A stretch of DNA of 64,000 nucleotides from Spirochaetales bacterium (GTDB lineage Bacteria > Spirochaetota > Spirochaetia > Sphaerochaetales > Sphaerochaetaceae). The notes beneath the pieces were generated by a model, which was not told the origin of the DNA, did not search any database, and was given only the letters and a program-made list of their open reading frames with translations. Position 1 is the stretch's first letter. Each line of letters starts with the position of its first letter. Below are positions 28,985 to 38,135 of this stretch, in pieces. Made by a program: the position numbers and the translations under genes. The stretch lies in assembly GCA_012519115.1 (NCBI GenBank), contig JAAYQW010000001.1:1-64000 (forward strand), read 5' to 3'.

Positions 28985-29023
28985 CGACACAATATGAAGA
29001 TAATATACTTCAAGTCGATGTCG
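28985..29023. promoter_or_regulatory. Nested inverted repeats CGACA...TGAAG-ataatata-CTTCA...TGTCG, candidate XRE operator
   Basis: Two arm pairs sharing nearly the same centre, upstream of the XRE/hsd operon. Confidence 0.4.
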
Positions 29024-29230
29024 TTATCAAGAGGATAGATATATAATTTTGAACTTAACAGTGAGTTTTGTTATCATAAACTGTAGAATCTTATACAAAC
29101 CGTTAATTACTTATAGACTAAATATTAGCATAATAATGAGACTGTGTATATGGTGTTGTTTCTTGGTACCAGAGGCATTGATGTTGGTTTAACCTGATAC
29201 TATATTTCAACGTTTTGGATAAAAACAAGA

Positions 29231-29268
29231 AATCCGAACCCTTGGCTGATTGGCCTAAGATTCGGATT
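29231..29268 (-). terminator. Terminator hairpin downstream of tRNA-Ala
   Basis: AATCCGAA ... TTCGGATT arms just 3' of the tRNA. Confidence 0.6.
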
Positions 29269-29280
29269 GTCTTGCATTGC

Positions 29281-29353
<73 letters not shown>

Positions 29354-29371
29354 AAAGTTCGTACTTTTGGC

Positions 29372-29400
29372 ATGATACGGATTGCGCCGTTGCTCGTCAA
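29372..29400 (-). promoter_or_regulatory. Sigma70-like promoter of tRNA-Ala: TTGACG-17-TATCAT
   Basis: Read directly on reverse strand with 17-nt spacer. Confidence 0.7.
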
Positions 29401-29477
29401 GAGGGGATGGGTTTTGCTTGACCTTTTGTCCAAGAACGAGTACTAATTCGACATTGCATAAGCAGTGAGGAGGCGAA

Positions 29478-30941
29478 ATGGAACTGTTGAACAAGCTCAA
29501 GGAAATAAGCTCCTCCATTATCCCGATTCTCATACTCGTGACAATCATGCACTTCTTCATCGCTCCTTTGGAGGAAGGCGTGCTCGTATCTTTTTATATC
29601 AGCGGTGTTCTCATCATTCTGGGACTTTCGTTGCTTCTTCTCGGTGTCGATCTGGGGGTTTTGCCGATCGGCGAGAAGATCGGATCGGCGGTGACCCGAT
29701 CCAGGAGCAATTTCCTCATCGGAGCCACCGGTTTCATCGCGGGAATCGTCATCATCATCGCCGAACCGAATATTGCGATGCTGAGTGAGCAGGTCGCATC
29801 GGTGAACCCCTCGATCAATACCCGGGTTATGGTGGCGATGATCGCCATCGGAGTCGGCTTCTATGTGATGGTGGGAATGTTGCGCCAAGTTTACCGCATC
29901 CCTGTTATCTGGATCTATTTGATCAGTTACATCATCGTGTTCACGTTGGCAATCTTCAGCACCGCCGAGATGATGGCAATCGGTTTTGACAGCGGAGGAT
30001 CGGCTACCGGTCCGCTTTCCGTTCCGTTCATCATGGCCTTGGGAATCGGTGTCGCCCGTGTCCAGAAAGTACAAAAAGAAGCTGATAGCTTCGGCTATGT
30101 TTCTTTGGCGCTCATCGGACCTGCTCTTGCTCTGATCATTCTTGGCATTGTTTCGCCCGGTACCAGCACCAGTGAAGGCGCCCAAGCGACGGTCAGTCAA
30201 GCTGGCGGTTTCATCACTCTCATTCGTCCCAGCGTGCAGATGGCGACCCAAGCGATTACCCCAATGTTCATTCTCAGCTTGCTTTATCAGATTTTTCTCT
30301 TGAAGATGCCCACTCGCCAGGTGCTTCGTGCCGGTGTTGGCTTCATCTATCTCTATATCGGCTTGACCCTCTTTTTTATCGGTTCCAGCGGAGGCTTCAT
30401 CCCAGTTGGCTACCGAATAGGGTACCTCTTGGGGCAAATCAATCCATATCTGCTCCTTTTCTCCGGCCTTGTCATCGGAGCGATCACTGCAATCAGCGAA
30501 TCCTCGGTATGGGTATTGGTAAACCAAGTTCAAGAGATTACTAAAGGGCATCTTCGCAGATCCGTAATGTTGCTTGCGATATCGATCGGAGTAGGCCTTT
30601 CGGTCTTTTTGGCGGTCTTGAGAATTTGGACCGGACTCCCGTTCTGGTCCTTCATTCTGCCCGCTTACATAATCGCCCTTACGCTCGCCTTTTTTGTTCC
30701 CGAGCTGTTTGTCGGACTCTCCTTTGACAGTGGAACGGTTGCCTCCGGTCCGATGGCTTCCACGTTCATCCTCGCATTTGCAATCGGCTCGTCCATGGGT
30801 TTGGAGACGGGAAACCCTGGCGATGCCTTTGGAATTATCGCCTTTGTATCCATTACTCCCGTATTGGTCGTCGAAATCCTTGGCTTGCTGTACAAGAGAA
30901 CACAGGCTAAGCTGAAGAAGGAGGAGAATCAAGCGCCATGA
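29478..30941 (+). CDS. DUF1538 family integral membrane protein
   Basis: Internally duplicated motif FDSGGSATGPLSVPFIMALGIG / FDSGTVASGPMASTFILAFAIG. Confidence 0.85.
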   Translation: MELLNKLKEISSSIIPILILVTIMHFFIAPLEEGVLVSFYISGVLIILGLSLLLLGVDLGVLPIGEKIGSAVTRSRSNFLIGATGFIAGIVIIIAEPNIAMLSEQVASVNPSINTRVMVAMIAIGVGFYVMVGMLRQVYRIPVIWIYLISYIIVFTLAIFSTAEMMAIGFDSGGSATGPLSVPFIMALGIGVARVQKVQKEADSFGYVSLALIGPALALIILGIVSPGTSTSEGAQATVSQAGGFITLIRPSVQMATQAITPMFILSLLYQIFLLKMPTRQVLRAGVGFIYLYIGLTLFFIGSSGGFIPVGYRIGYLLGQINPYLLLFSGLVIGAITAISESSVWVLVNQVQEITKGHLRRSVMLLAISIGVGLSVFLAVLRIWTGLPFWSFILPAYIIALTLAFFVPELFVGLSFDSGTVASGPMASTFILAFAIGSSMGLETGNPGDAFGIIAFVSITPVLVVEILGLLYKRTQAKLKKEENQAP

Positions 30942-31549
30942 AAACCTTGATATTCGCCATCGTCGAAGAGGGAAAAGCCGAACGGCTTATGCAGGTAGCA
31001 AAAGCTGCCGGCAGTCTCGGTGGCACGATTCTCACCGGACAAGGTAGTGGAGCAAGCGGAATTCTAAGCTTGCTCGGGTTGACTGAATTACACCGGGAAA
31101 TCCTCCTTACGATCGTCGATGATTCGATAAAAGATTCGGTGTGGAAAGCTCTGTACACATGCAGAATCCGGAAAGCTCTTCTCACCTCGATTCCTCTGCA
31201 ATCGGGTGATGGTGTTACAAAACCGATTGAAAGCACCCTTTCCATGATTTGTGTCATTTGCCCAAGCGGATTCGGCTGGGACGTTCTCCATGCAGCTCGC
31301 AAGGTCGGGGTGGGCGGAGGAACGATCGTCGAGGGGCGAGGAACGGCAAATCCCGAAGATATCGCTTTCCATGGCTCGTATCTCGTGCCTGAAAAAGAAG
31401 TTCTCTTCATGATCGCGGAGAATGAGATCGTCGATGCGGCGATCCGTTCGATGTCGAAAATTCCCGGACTGGCAAAACCGGGAAACGGAATCGTCTTCAC
31501 GATTCCCCTCGAACAGTTTTTTCAGCGAGTGGTTCGAAAAGAAGTTTGA
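30938..31549 (+). CDS. Double PII-like (nitrogen regulatory protein P-II fold) protein
   Basis: Two PII-like halves in 203 aa (GGTILTGQGSG... and GGGTIVEGRGTA...); ATG overlaps the DUF1538 stop. Confidence 0.75.
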   Translation: MKTLIFAIVEEGKAERLMQVAKAAGSLGGTILTGQGSGASGILSLLGLTELHREILLTIVDDSIKDSVWKALYTCRIRKALLTSIPLQSGDGVTKPIESTLSMICVICPSGFGWDVLHAARKVGVGGGTIVEGRGTANPEDIAFHGSYLVPEKEVLFMIAENEIVDAAIRSMSKIPGLAKPGNGIVFTIPLEQFFQRVVRKEV

Positions 31550-31665
31550 TATCCTGAACAAAAAGTTACCATATTAACATTTTGTTAAAATCTTTAATTA
31601 TTTGTTAATAATGCCTTGCGTAAAGATGAAGAAATCGATAGGGTATCACGCAAGGAGTTGAACCT

Positions 31666-32685
31666 ATGGAAAAGAAGATAAACGTTGCCGTCATGGGTGC
31701 CACCGGCGCAGTTGGCCAAGTATTCATGTGGATGTTGGCAGACCACCCTTGGTTTGAGGTCACGTACGCCACGGCCTCAGCTACGCGAGTTGGTCTGAAA
31801 TACGCTTCCACGGTTCATTGGGTGATGCCTTTCGAGATGCCCGAGAAGGTCAAAGAAACAGTGGTGCAGGAGTTCAACATCGATGCGATGAAGGAAGCGG
31901 GAGTGAAAATCGTCTTCAGCGCTCTTCCTGCAGAAATCGCCCGCGAAGCGGAGCCGCAATTACGAGAAAATGGTTTTTATGTGTTCTCCAACGCGTCCTC
32001 GATGCGCTACGATCCCAACGTTCCGATTCTCATTCCCGAAGCAAACCTCGATCAGCTGGATTTGATCAAGAAGCAAGGATATCCCAAGAAGGGGTTTGTG
32101 GTTACCAACGCCAACTGTTCGACCACCGGATTGGCGATGGCCATCGCCCCGTTGATGAAGTACGGGATCAAGTCGGTAACGATGCACTCTTACCAGAGTG
32201 TCAGCGGAGCGGGGTATCCCGGTCTTTCCTCCTTTGATATCACCGACAACTGCATACCGTACATCGGAGGTGAAGAGGAGAAGGTTGAAAGGGAGATCAA
32301 GAAGATACTTGCTTTCGATCCCGAGGTGTTCTGCTACACCGTTCGGGTCCCGGTGATGTTCGGACACCTCGAGGCGGTATGGATCGATACCGAAAAGGAT
32401 CTCTCCATCGAAGATGTCAAGGAAGCATGGAGTTCCTTCAAGCTTGAGGCCGACTATCCCTCCAGTGCCGAGCACCCCGTGCAGTACGGTGAGGCGAATA
32501 CATTCCCGCAGCCGAAATATGCGTTCTGGGGAAAGCCCAGCGGAATGGTCGTGTACACCGGCCGACTGAAGAAAAAGAATGGAAAAATCGGTTTCATCCT
32601 TCTGGTGAACAACGTCGTGAAAGGAGCGGCAGGCGGTTCCATTCAAAACGCGGAGGCGTTTGTCAGCAAATACGGCTTGGTGTAA
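31666..32685 (+). CDS. asd: Aspartate-semialdehyde dehydrogenase
   Basis: [18 protein letters not shown] motif, NANCSTTG catalytic Cys, SYQSVSGAG. Confidence 0.93.
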   Translation: MEKKINVAVMGATGAVGQVFMWMLADHPWFEVTYATASATRVGLKYASTVHWVMPFEMPEKVKETVVQEFNIDAMKEAGVKIVFSALPAEIAREAEPQLRENGFYVFSNASSMRYDPNVPILIPEANLDQLDLIKKQGYPKKGFVVTNANCSTTGLAMAIAPLMKYGIKSVTMHSYQSVSGAGYPGLSSFDITDNCIPYIGGEEEKVEREIKKILAFDPEVFCYTVRVPVMFGHLEAVWIDTEKDLSIEDVKEAWSSFKLEADYPSSAEHPVQYGEANTFPQPKYAFWGKPSGMVVYTGRLKKKNGKIGFILLVNNVVKGAAGGSIQNAEAFVSKYGLV

Positions 32686-33194
32686 TGGACGAGTATTTCG
32701 ACCTTGTCGATGACCGACGACGATCGTTGAATCGAGTTCATAAACGTGGTACGCCCTTGGAGACGGGGACGTACCACAATGTTGTTTCCGTGTGGACGAT
32801 GAACAGCGACGGAAGGGTATTGCTGACCCTTCGCTCAGCGGACAAGCGTTTGATGCCGTGTTTATGGGAGAATACCTCCGGTTCGGTTCTTGCCGGGGAA
32901 AGCAGCATCGGAGCCGCTTTGCGCGAACTGAAGGAAGAAACCGGGATTGAGGCAGGACCTGAGCAGATCACTCACTTGGGAACGGTCTTGAAAATGCAAT
33001 CCTTTGTCGATATCTACTTGGTACGGGTCGATATCGATCCGAAATCGATTCGGCTTCAGAAAGAAGAGGCGATCTCCTACCGGTGGGAGGATGAAGCAGG
33101 CCTCCAAGCTCTTCATGAGGAACGGCTTCTGGCGTTTCCTCTCTCCTATGAATTCGAACCTTTCAGAACCGCTCTTCGCCAAGCAGCGTTGTAA
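32685..33194 (+). CDS. NUDIX hydrolase (IPP isomerase-like subgroup)
   Basis: Nudix box GSVLAGESSIGAALRELKEETGI. Confidence 0.88.
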   Translation: MDEYFDLVDDRRRSLNRVHKRGTPLETGTYHNVVSVWTMNSDGRVLLTLRSADKRLMPCLWENTSGSVLAGESSIGAALRELKEETGIEAGPEQITHLGTVLKMQSFVDIYLVRVDIDPKSIRLQKEEAISYRWEDEAGLQALHEERLLAFPLSYEFEPFRTALRQAAL

Positions 33195-35364
33195 TGCACT
33201 CGCGAACGATCACGCGGGCTTTCTTGTCCTGCTGAGTTACGTACCATGAACCCGAGCGGGAACAATTTTCACACCCCAGATTCAACGAATCATATCGAAA
33301 ACAGGAGCGGCTGATGAACAAGGGAGCTCGAAACGCCGAATCGACGAACGTCGGCTCAAACGGCCAAAGCGAGGTATCCCCTTCAAGCCGTTCAAGCCAA
33401 TGGTATCCGCCGATGAGATTCAGTTTGGTCTCACCGATCAAGCGGGCGCTTTGGCTGTTGGCGAGGTAGAGGTAGACATCGGAAAAGACCGGAAGCTGCC
33501 GCTCTTCGAAGAACCGAATGTGGGCTATATTGTTCAACCCGAAACGGATCCGCTGCAGACACCCGTCCTCTTTCGCCTGATCGATAAGCCTCTTGAGGTC
33601 TTCAAAAAACCGTTCTTCAAAAAAGGTGATCGGAGCGAGAGGGAAATAGAGAAACGACCCGTCGGTGAAGAGCAGTTCTTCCAACAAAGCTCCTTTATCG
33701 ATTCGTTTCTTCAGATAAGTGGGGTCCAGATAGGGGATTCGATCGTTGTCAATCAGCATGCTCCGCTTGGGGAGCGGCTTCCATTCTTTCTTCTTGACCT
33801 CACCGAGATCGATCGTTTGATCGATGTATCGCTTGAATCGTTGGTCGAGGCTTTGGTAGAACGCCCGTCGAATCTTCTTTAACGCGGAAAGAGGCAAAAA
33901 AATCTCTTCAGTTTCAAGTGAACTGTTATTCACCACTGTCAATGTACCGAGGGTGAAGAGCGATTGGTCGCTTTGCATAAAGATCGTCGCAAGGTTATGT
34001 TCGACATCTTGCTCCCGATGGGCTTTTTGAAGGGAAATATGGGCTTCGGCGTTGCCCGCTTTGCTTTGAATGGTCAGTTTCGAATCTTCCAGGGTGATGG
34101 TGAGGTCGATCGGTGCCTGGTAAGGAGGAATCTCTTCGGAAATGAGGGGGACATTCAGGTCATGGCCGCTGATCAGATAGAGTTCTGATCCGATCGTCGG
34201 CCATTGCGCATCGTTTGGAAACGGAATCCAGATCCGCTCTCCCGCCTCGGCGGAGCCGACGCCTTTGACGGCGAAGCGGACCGGTTCGAAGAGGCCGAGC
34301 CGGTTTTCCGCCAGATACATCACCCCGTCACGATTGGCGATCGGGGCATCCAGTGCGACCTGGATCTCATGATCGACGAAATCAACGATCGTTCCCGCCA
34401 CGACTCCTATGTGCGAAGCAGTTTTTCCGCTGCTTAAGGAAGGGGTATGGCGAGTGGAGAAATCCGCTCTGCTGCGGCCATACCCGGCGAGCCAGCCTTT
34501 GCTTTGCGTTCGGGCGAAGGTGATGGCGAGGGGATCGGGATCCACGGGTTCGTCATCGATCGCCTTTCGGTAGGCTTGGGCAGCGAAGTGGGCGTATGCC
34601 GGACTTTTCATCCGTCCTTCGATCTTAAGGCTGTCGATTCCCATCGCCTTGAGGCGACCGATCACCTCGGTACCGTTCAGATCGCTCATCGAGAAGAAGG
34701 GAGCGTTTCGTGGTCTTTCGCCGAGCGGGGAGAGAGAGGCTCCGAAGGATGGATCCTCCTCCACACGCCACCACGTTCGACAGATTTGGGCACACGCGCC
34801 CTGATTAGCCGATCGATCGGCAAGATAATGACTGGCCATGCACAGTCCGCTGAATGCATAGCAGAGCGCTCCGTGGATAAAGACTTTGAGCTCGACATCG
34901 GGGCAAGCTTTGCGGATATCCTCAATTTCATCCAAGGTGAGCTCTCGAGCAAGCACTATCCGCTCGAACTCCCACTTCTGAAGTCGTCTTACCCCCTCGA
35001 CGGTATGAACAGCCAGTTGTGTGGATGCGTGCAAGGGGAGAGAGGGGAAAAAGTTCCTGATGATCCGGGCTATTCCAAGATCCTGGACGATGATTCCATC
35101 CACCCCGATCCGATCCACCTCCTTGAGGGTGGCGATGACATCGTCGAGCTCCCGGTCGGTGACCAGGGTGTTGATCGTGAGGTAGATGTTTTTATGTTCT
35201 TTCTGCGCGACGGTTCGAAGTCCGGCGAGCTCTTCAACCGTGAGATTTGTCGCACCTTTACGGGCGGAAAACCTTTTGAGACCAAGATATACGCCATCAG
35301 CCCCTTCACTAAACGCGTGAAGGGCGCTTTGCAAGGAACCGGCCGGAACGGTGAGTTCAATCAT
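33163..35364 (-). CDS. Peptidase U32 family protein
   Basis: LKVFIHGALCYAFSGLCMASHYLADRSANQGACAQICR and LKIEGRMKSPAY. Confidence 0.92.
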   Translation of the reverse strand: MIELTVPAGSLQSALHAFSEGADGVYLGLKRFSARKGATNLTVEELAGLRTVAQKEHKNIYLTINTLVTDRELDDVIATLKEVDRIGVDGIIVQDLGIARIIRNFFPSLPLHASTQLAVHTVEGVRRLQKWEFERIVLARELTLDEIEDIRKACPDVELKVFIHGALCYAFSGLCMASHYLADRSANQGACAQICRTWWRVEEDPSFGASLSPLGERPRNAPFFSMSDLNGTEVIGRLKAMGIDSLKIEGRMKSPAYAHFAAQAYRKAIDDEPVDPDPLAITFARTQSKGWLAGYGRSRADFSTRHTPSLSSGKTASHIGVVAGTIVDFVDHEIQVALDAPIANRDGVMYLAENRLGLFEPVRFAVKGVGSAEAGERIWIPFPNDAQWPTIGSELYLISGHDLNVPLISEEIPPYQAPIDLTITLEDSKLTIQSKAGNAEAHISLQKAHREQDVEHNLATIFMQSDQSLFTLGTLTVVNNSSLETEEIFLPLSALKKIRRAFYQSLDQRFKRYIDQTIDLGEVKKKEWKPLPKRSMLIDNDRIPYLDPTYLKKRIDKGALLEELLFTDGSFLYFPLAPITFFEERFFEDLKRLIDQAKEDGCLQRIRFGLNNIAHIRFFEERQLPVFSDVYLYLANSQSARLIGETKLNLIGGYHWLERLEGDTSLWPFEPTFVDSAFRAPLFISRSCFRYDSLNLGCENCSRSGSWYVTQQDKKARVIVRECITTLLGEERF

Positions 35365-35447
35365 GAATTACAGCCTACGGTTCTCCCCGGGACGTGTCAA
35401 CGTTCCTACTCTGTGATATACTTAGCGTCTGAGATGGAGGAGATGAT

Positions 35448-35981
35448 ATGTCTACCACCCCAAGTATTTCGGTTACGAAAGGAACGATCATCTACGAGCA
35501 GGGTCAGCCATGCACAACGATGTTCGTTTTGCAAAGCGGAACCATCGGTTTATATCTGAACTGGGCTACACCGACGCAATTCCAACTTCTCGAGATTTCA
35601 AAGGTCGGTACGATGTTCGGCGAAATGGGGCTCTTTGAAAAAGATCCCCGTAATGCGACGGCGATCGCTCTGACCGATTGCATGTTGCTTGAAATCTCAA
35701 GCGAAAGCTTTCCCCGGTTTGTTCAGGAGCATCCCGACCAGACGATCAACATCATTTTAGATTTGAGCCAGCGTTTCAAGATGGCGCTGCAGGAGATCAA
35801 AGCCGGTCAGGAAATCATCGCTGAATCACTTGCCGCTTTGAAAGAAATGAGCGAGTGCAAGAAAGACACTCTGAAAGATCGAATCAAGCGAATCAGTGAT
35901 TACCTGCTGGATATCCCCGAAGATGTTCCGCCGGAGCTGTATCTCTCCTTGAACTCCCGTTTCCACGGGACGATGTACTGA
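35448..35981 (+). CDS. Single-domain cyclic-nucleotide-binding protein (no HTH)
   Basis: cNMP-fold MFGEMGLFEKDPRNATAIA; no C-terminal DNA-binding domain. Confidence 0.82.
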   Translation: MSTTPSISVTKGTIIYEQGQPCTTMFVLQSGTIGLYLNWATPTQFQLLEISKVGTMFGEMGLFEKDPRNATAIALTDCMLLEISSESFPRFVQEHPDQTINIILDLSQRFKMALQEIKAGQEIIAESLAALKEMSECKKDTLKDRIKRISDYLLDIPEDVPPELYLSLNSRFHGTMY

Positions 35982-36103
35982 CAAACGAAACATTTTCTCA
36001 GTGTAATGCATGCTCTTGCTAAAGACAGGGAAAAACGATACGGTTGAAACCGTACAACTTCTCTCGATATGAGAAATTGACCCCATTTTTAAAGGAGAAG
36101 TCC

Positions 36104-37933
36104 ATGACACTCAATGACATCAAACATGCGAAGCTGAAGGCATGGATCGAGGAATTTGCTGCCCTTGCCACCCCCGATGCGATCGTAATTGCGAATGGAA
36201 GCCAAGAGCAGTATGACGAATTGATTCAACAGCAGATTGATGACGGATACTGCGTTCCCCTAAACCCGGAAAAGAAGCCGGGCTCGGTTGCGTACAACTC
36301 CGATCCTTCCGATGTTGCACGTGTTGAAAATCGTACCTACATCGCCAGTGAAACGAAAGATGAGGCCGGTCCGACAAACAACTGGATCGATCCCGTTGAA
36401 CTGAAGAAGACGATGACGGATCTCTATAGAGGAAGCATGAAGGGACGAACGCTCTATGTCATTCCCTTCTCAATGGGCCCGTTGGGCTCTCCGATCGCCA
36501 AGATCGGTGTCGAGATTACCGACAGCGCCTACGTCGTGCTCAACATGATGATCATGACCCGTGTAGGAGTCAAGGTTCTTGATTTGCTCGGAACCGACGG
36601 GGAGTTTGTTCCCTGTCTCCACTCCGTCGGAAAGCCCTTGGCCAAAGGCGAGAGCGACAACGGCAAATGGCCTTGTGCCCCGCTTGAGGACAAGTACATC
36701 TCCCATTTCCCCGAAACCCGTGAAATCTGGTCCTACGGTTCCGGTTACGGCGGGAACGCGTTGCTTGGCAAGAAGTGCCTTGCCCTTCGAATCGCCAGCG
36801 TCCTTGCTCGTGATGAGGGATGGCTCGCCGAACATATGCTGATTCTCAAGATCACCAATCCCCGAGGCAAATCGATTTTCGTTACCGGTGCATTCCCGTC
36901 CGCCTGTGGAAAGACCAACCTCGCAATGCTCGTTCCGACGATTCCCGGATGGAAAGTCGAGACGATCGGAGACGATATCGCCTGGATGAAGTTCGGTAAG
37001 GATGGTCGCCTCTATGCGATCAACCCTGAAGCCGGATTCTTCGGTGTCGCCCCCGGTACCAGCGAGAAGTCCAACTACAACGCGATGAAGGCCGCTTCGA
37101 AGAACACGATCTTCACCAACTGCGCTTTGACGGAAGACAACGATGTCTGGTGGGAAGGAATCGGATACGATGCTCCCGGCAAACTGATCGACTGGACGAA
37201 CAACGAGTGGATCCAAGACAAGGGCAACAAGGCTCAGAAGCCCGCCGCTCACCCGAACGCCCGCTTCACCGCTCCTGCCAGCCAAGCTCCCTCGATCGCC
37301 CCAGAGTGGGAAGATCCGAAGGGTGTTCCGATCAGCGCGATTCTCTTCGGCGGACGCCGTCCGAAGACGGTTCCATTGGTGCACCAGAGCCGCGACTGGA
37401 ACCACGGAGTGTTCCTCGGTTCGATCGTCGGTTCGGAGATCACCGCCGCCGCGCTCGACTTGAAGGTCGGAACGATCCGCCGCGACCCGTTCGCGATGCT
37501 GCCGTTCTGCGGATACCATATGGGCGACTACTTCAACCACTGGATCAAGATCGGAGAAAATGCTCCCGATCCTTCCAAGCTCCCGAAGATCTTCTACGTC
37601 AACTGGTTCCGTAGAGATGATGACGGCAAGTTCATCTGGCCGGGCTTCGGAGAAAACAGCCGCGTGTTGAAGTGGGTCTTTGAGGCCACCGAGGGAACCG
37701 CAAAGAGCGTTGACACCCCGATCGGAATCATGCCCGCCCACGGTGCGATCGATCTTCCCGAAGGTGTTACCGAAGAGCAGATGGACGAGCTGCTTGCCGT
37801 CGATGTCGATGGCTGGCTCGCTGAAGTGGCGGACATCAAAACGAACCACTATCCGAAGTTCGGAGATCGCCTTCCGAAACAGCTTATCGAATGCCTTGCC
37901 GGGCTGGAAAAGAAACTGAAGGCGGCGAAGTAA
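36104..37933 (+). CDS. pckG: Phosphoenolpyruvate carboxykinase (GTP)
   Basis: [14 protein letters not shown]-loop and GTP-PEPCK sequence; start re-assigned to [10 protein letters not shown]. Confidence 0.96.
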   Translation: MTLNDIKHAKLKAWIEEFAALATPDAIVIANGSQEQYDELIQQQIDDGYCVPLNPEKKPGSVAYNSDPSDVARVENRTYIASETKDEAGPTNNWIDPVELKKTMTDLYRGSMKGRTLYVIPFSMGPLGSPIAKIGVEITDSAYVVLNMMIMTRVGVKVLDLLGTDGEFVPCLHSVGKPLAKGESDNGKWPCAPLEDKYISHFPETREIWSYGSGYGGNALLGKKCLALRIASVLARDEGWLAEHMLILKITNPRGKSIFVTGAFPSACGKTNLAMLVPTIPGWKVETIGDDIAWMKFGKDGRLYAINPEAGFFGVAPGTSEKSNYNAMKAASKNTIFTNCALTEDNDVWWEGIGYDAPGKLIDWTNNEWIQDKGNKAQKPAAHPNARFTAPASQAPSIAPEWEDPKGVPISAILFGGRRPKTVPLVHQSRDWNHGVFLGSIVGSEITAAALDLKVGTIRRDPFAMLPFCGYHMGDYFNHWIKIGENAPDPSKLPKIFYVNWFRRDDDGKFIWPGFGENSRVLKWVFEATEGTAKSVDTPIGIMPAHGAIDLPEGVTEEQMDELLAVDVDGWLAEVADIKTNHYPKFGDRLPKQLIECLAGLEKKLKAAK

Positions 37934-37952
37934 CAATCAAAGCAATCTACCG

Positions 37953-37979
37953 ACGGCCCTCGATTCGAGGGCCGTTTTG
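37953..37979 (+). terminator. Terminator ACGGCCCTCGA-t-TCGAGGGCCGTTTT
   Basis: Perfect stem followed by T-run after pckG. Confidence 0.85.
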
Positions 37980-38135
37980 CCGATTTATGACCCGAGCTGA
38001 ACGGATCAGCTCCATCCGGAATCTTGAAAGAACGATAAAAACCTTTTCCCGGGCGTTGCACAACGATCCTCTTTATGGGTAGGATTGAGAGACTTCTTGT
38101 GGAGGTCATCATTCTTCTTATCAGGGAGCTTCTCG

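Noticed and set aside
29397-30932. 511-aa minus-strand ORF opposite DUF1538
   Set aside because: Low-complexity charged sequence, antisense shadow of a clear membrane-protein gene; overlaps without its own signals.
34447-35559. 370-aa plus-strand ORF opposite peptidase U32
   Set aside because: Antisense shadow; the U32 motifs on the minus strand are unambiguous.
36470-37936. 488-aa minus-strand ORF opposite pckG
   Set aside because: Antisense shadow ORF of a strongly conserved gene; no recognisable domain.
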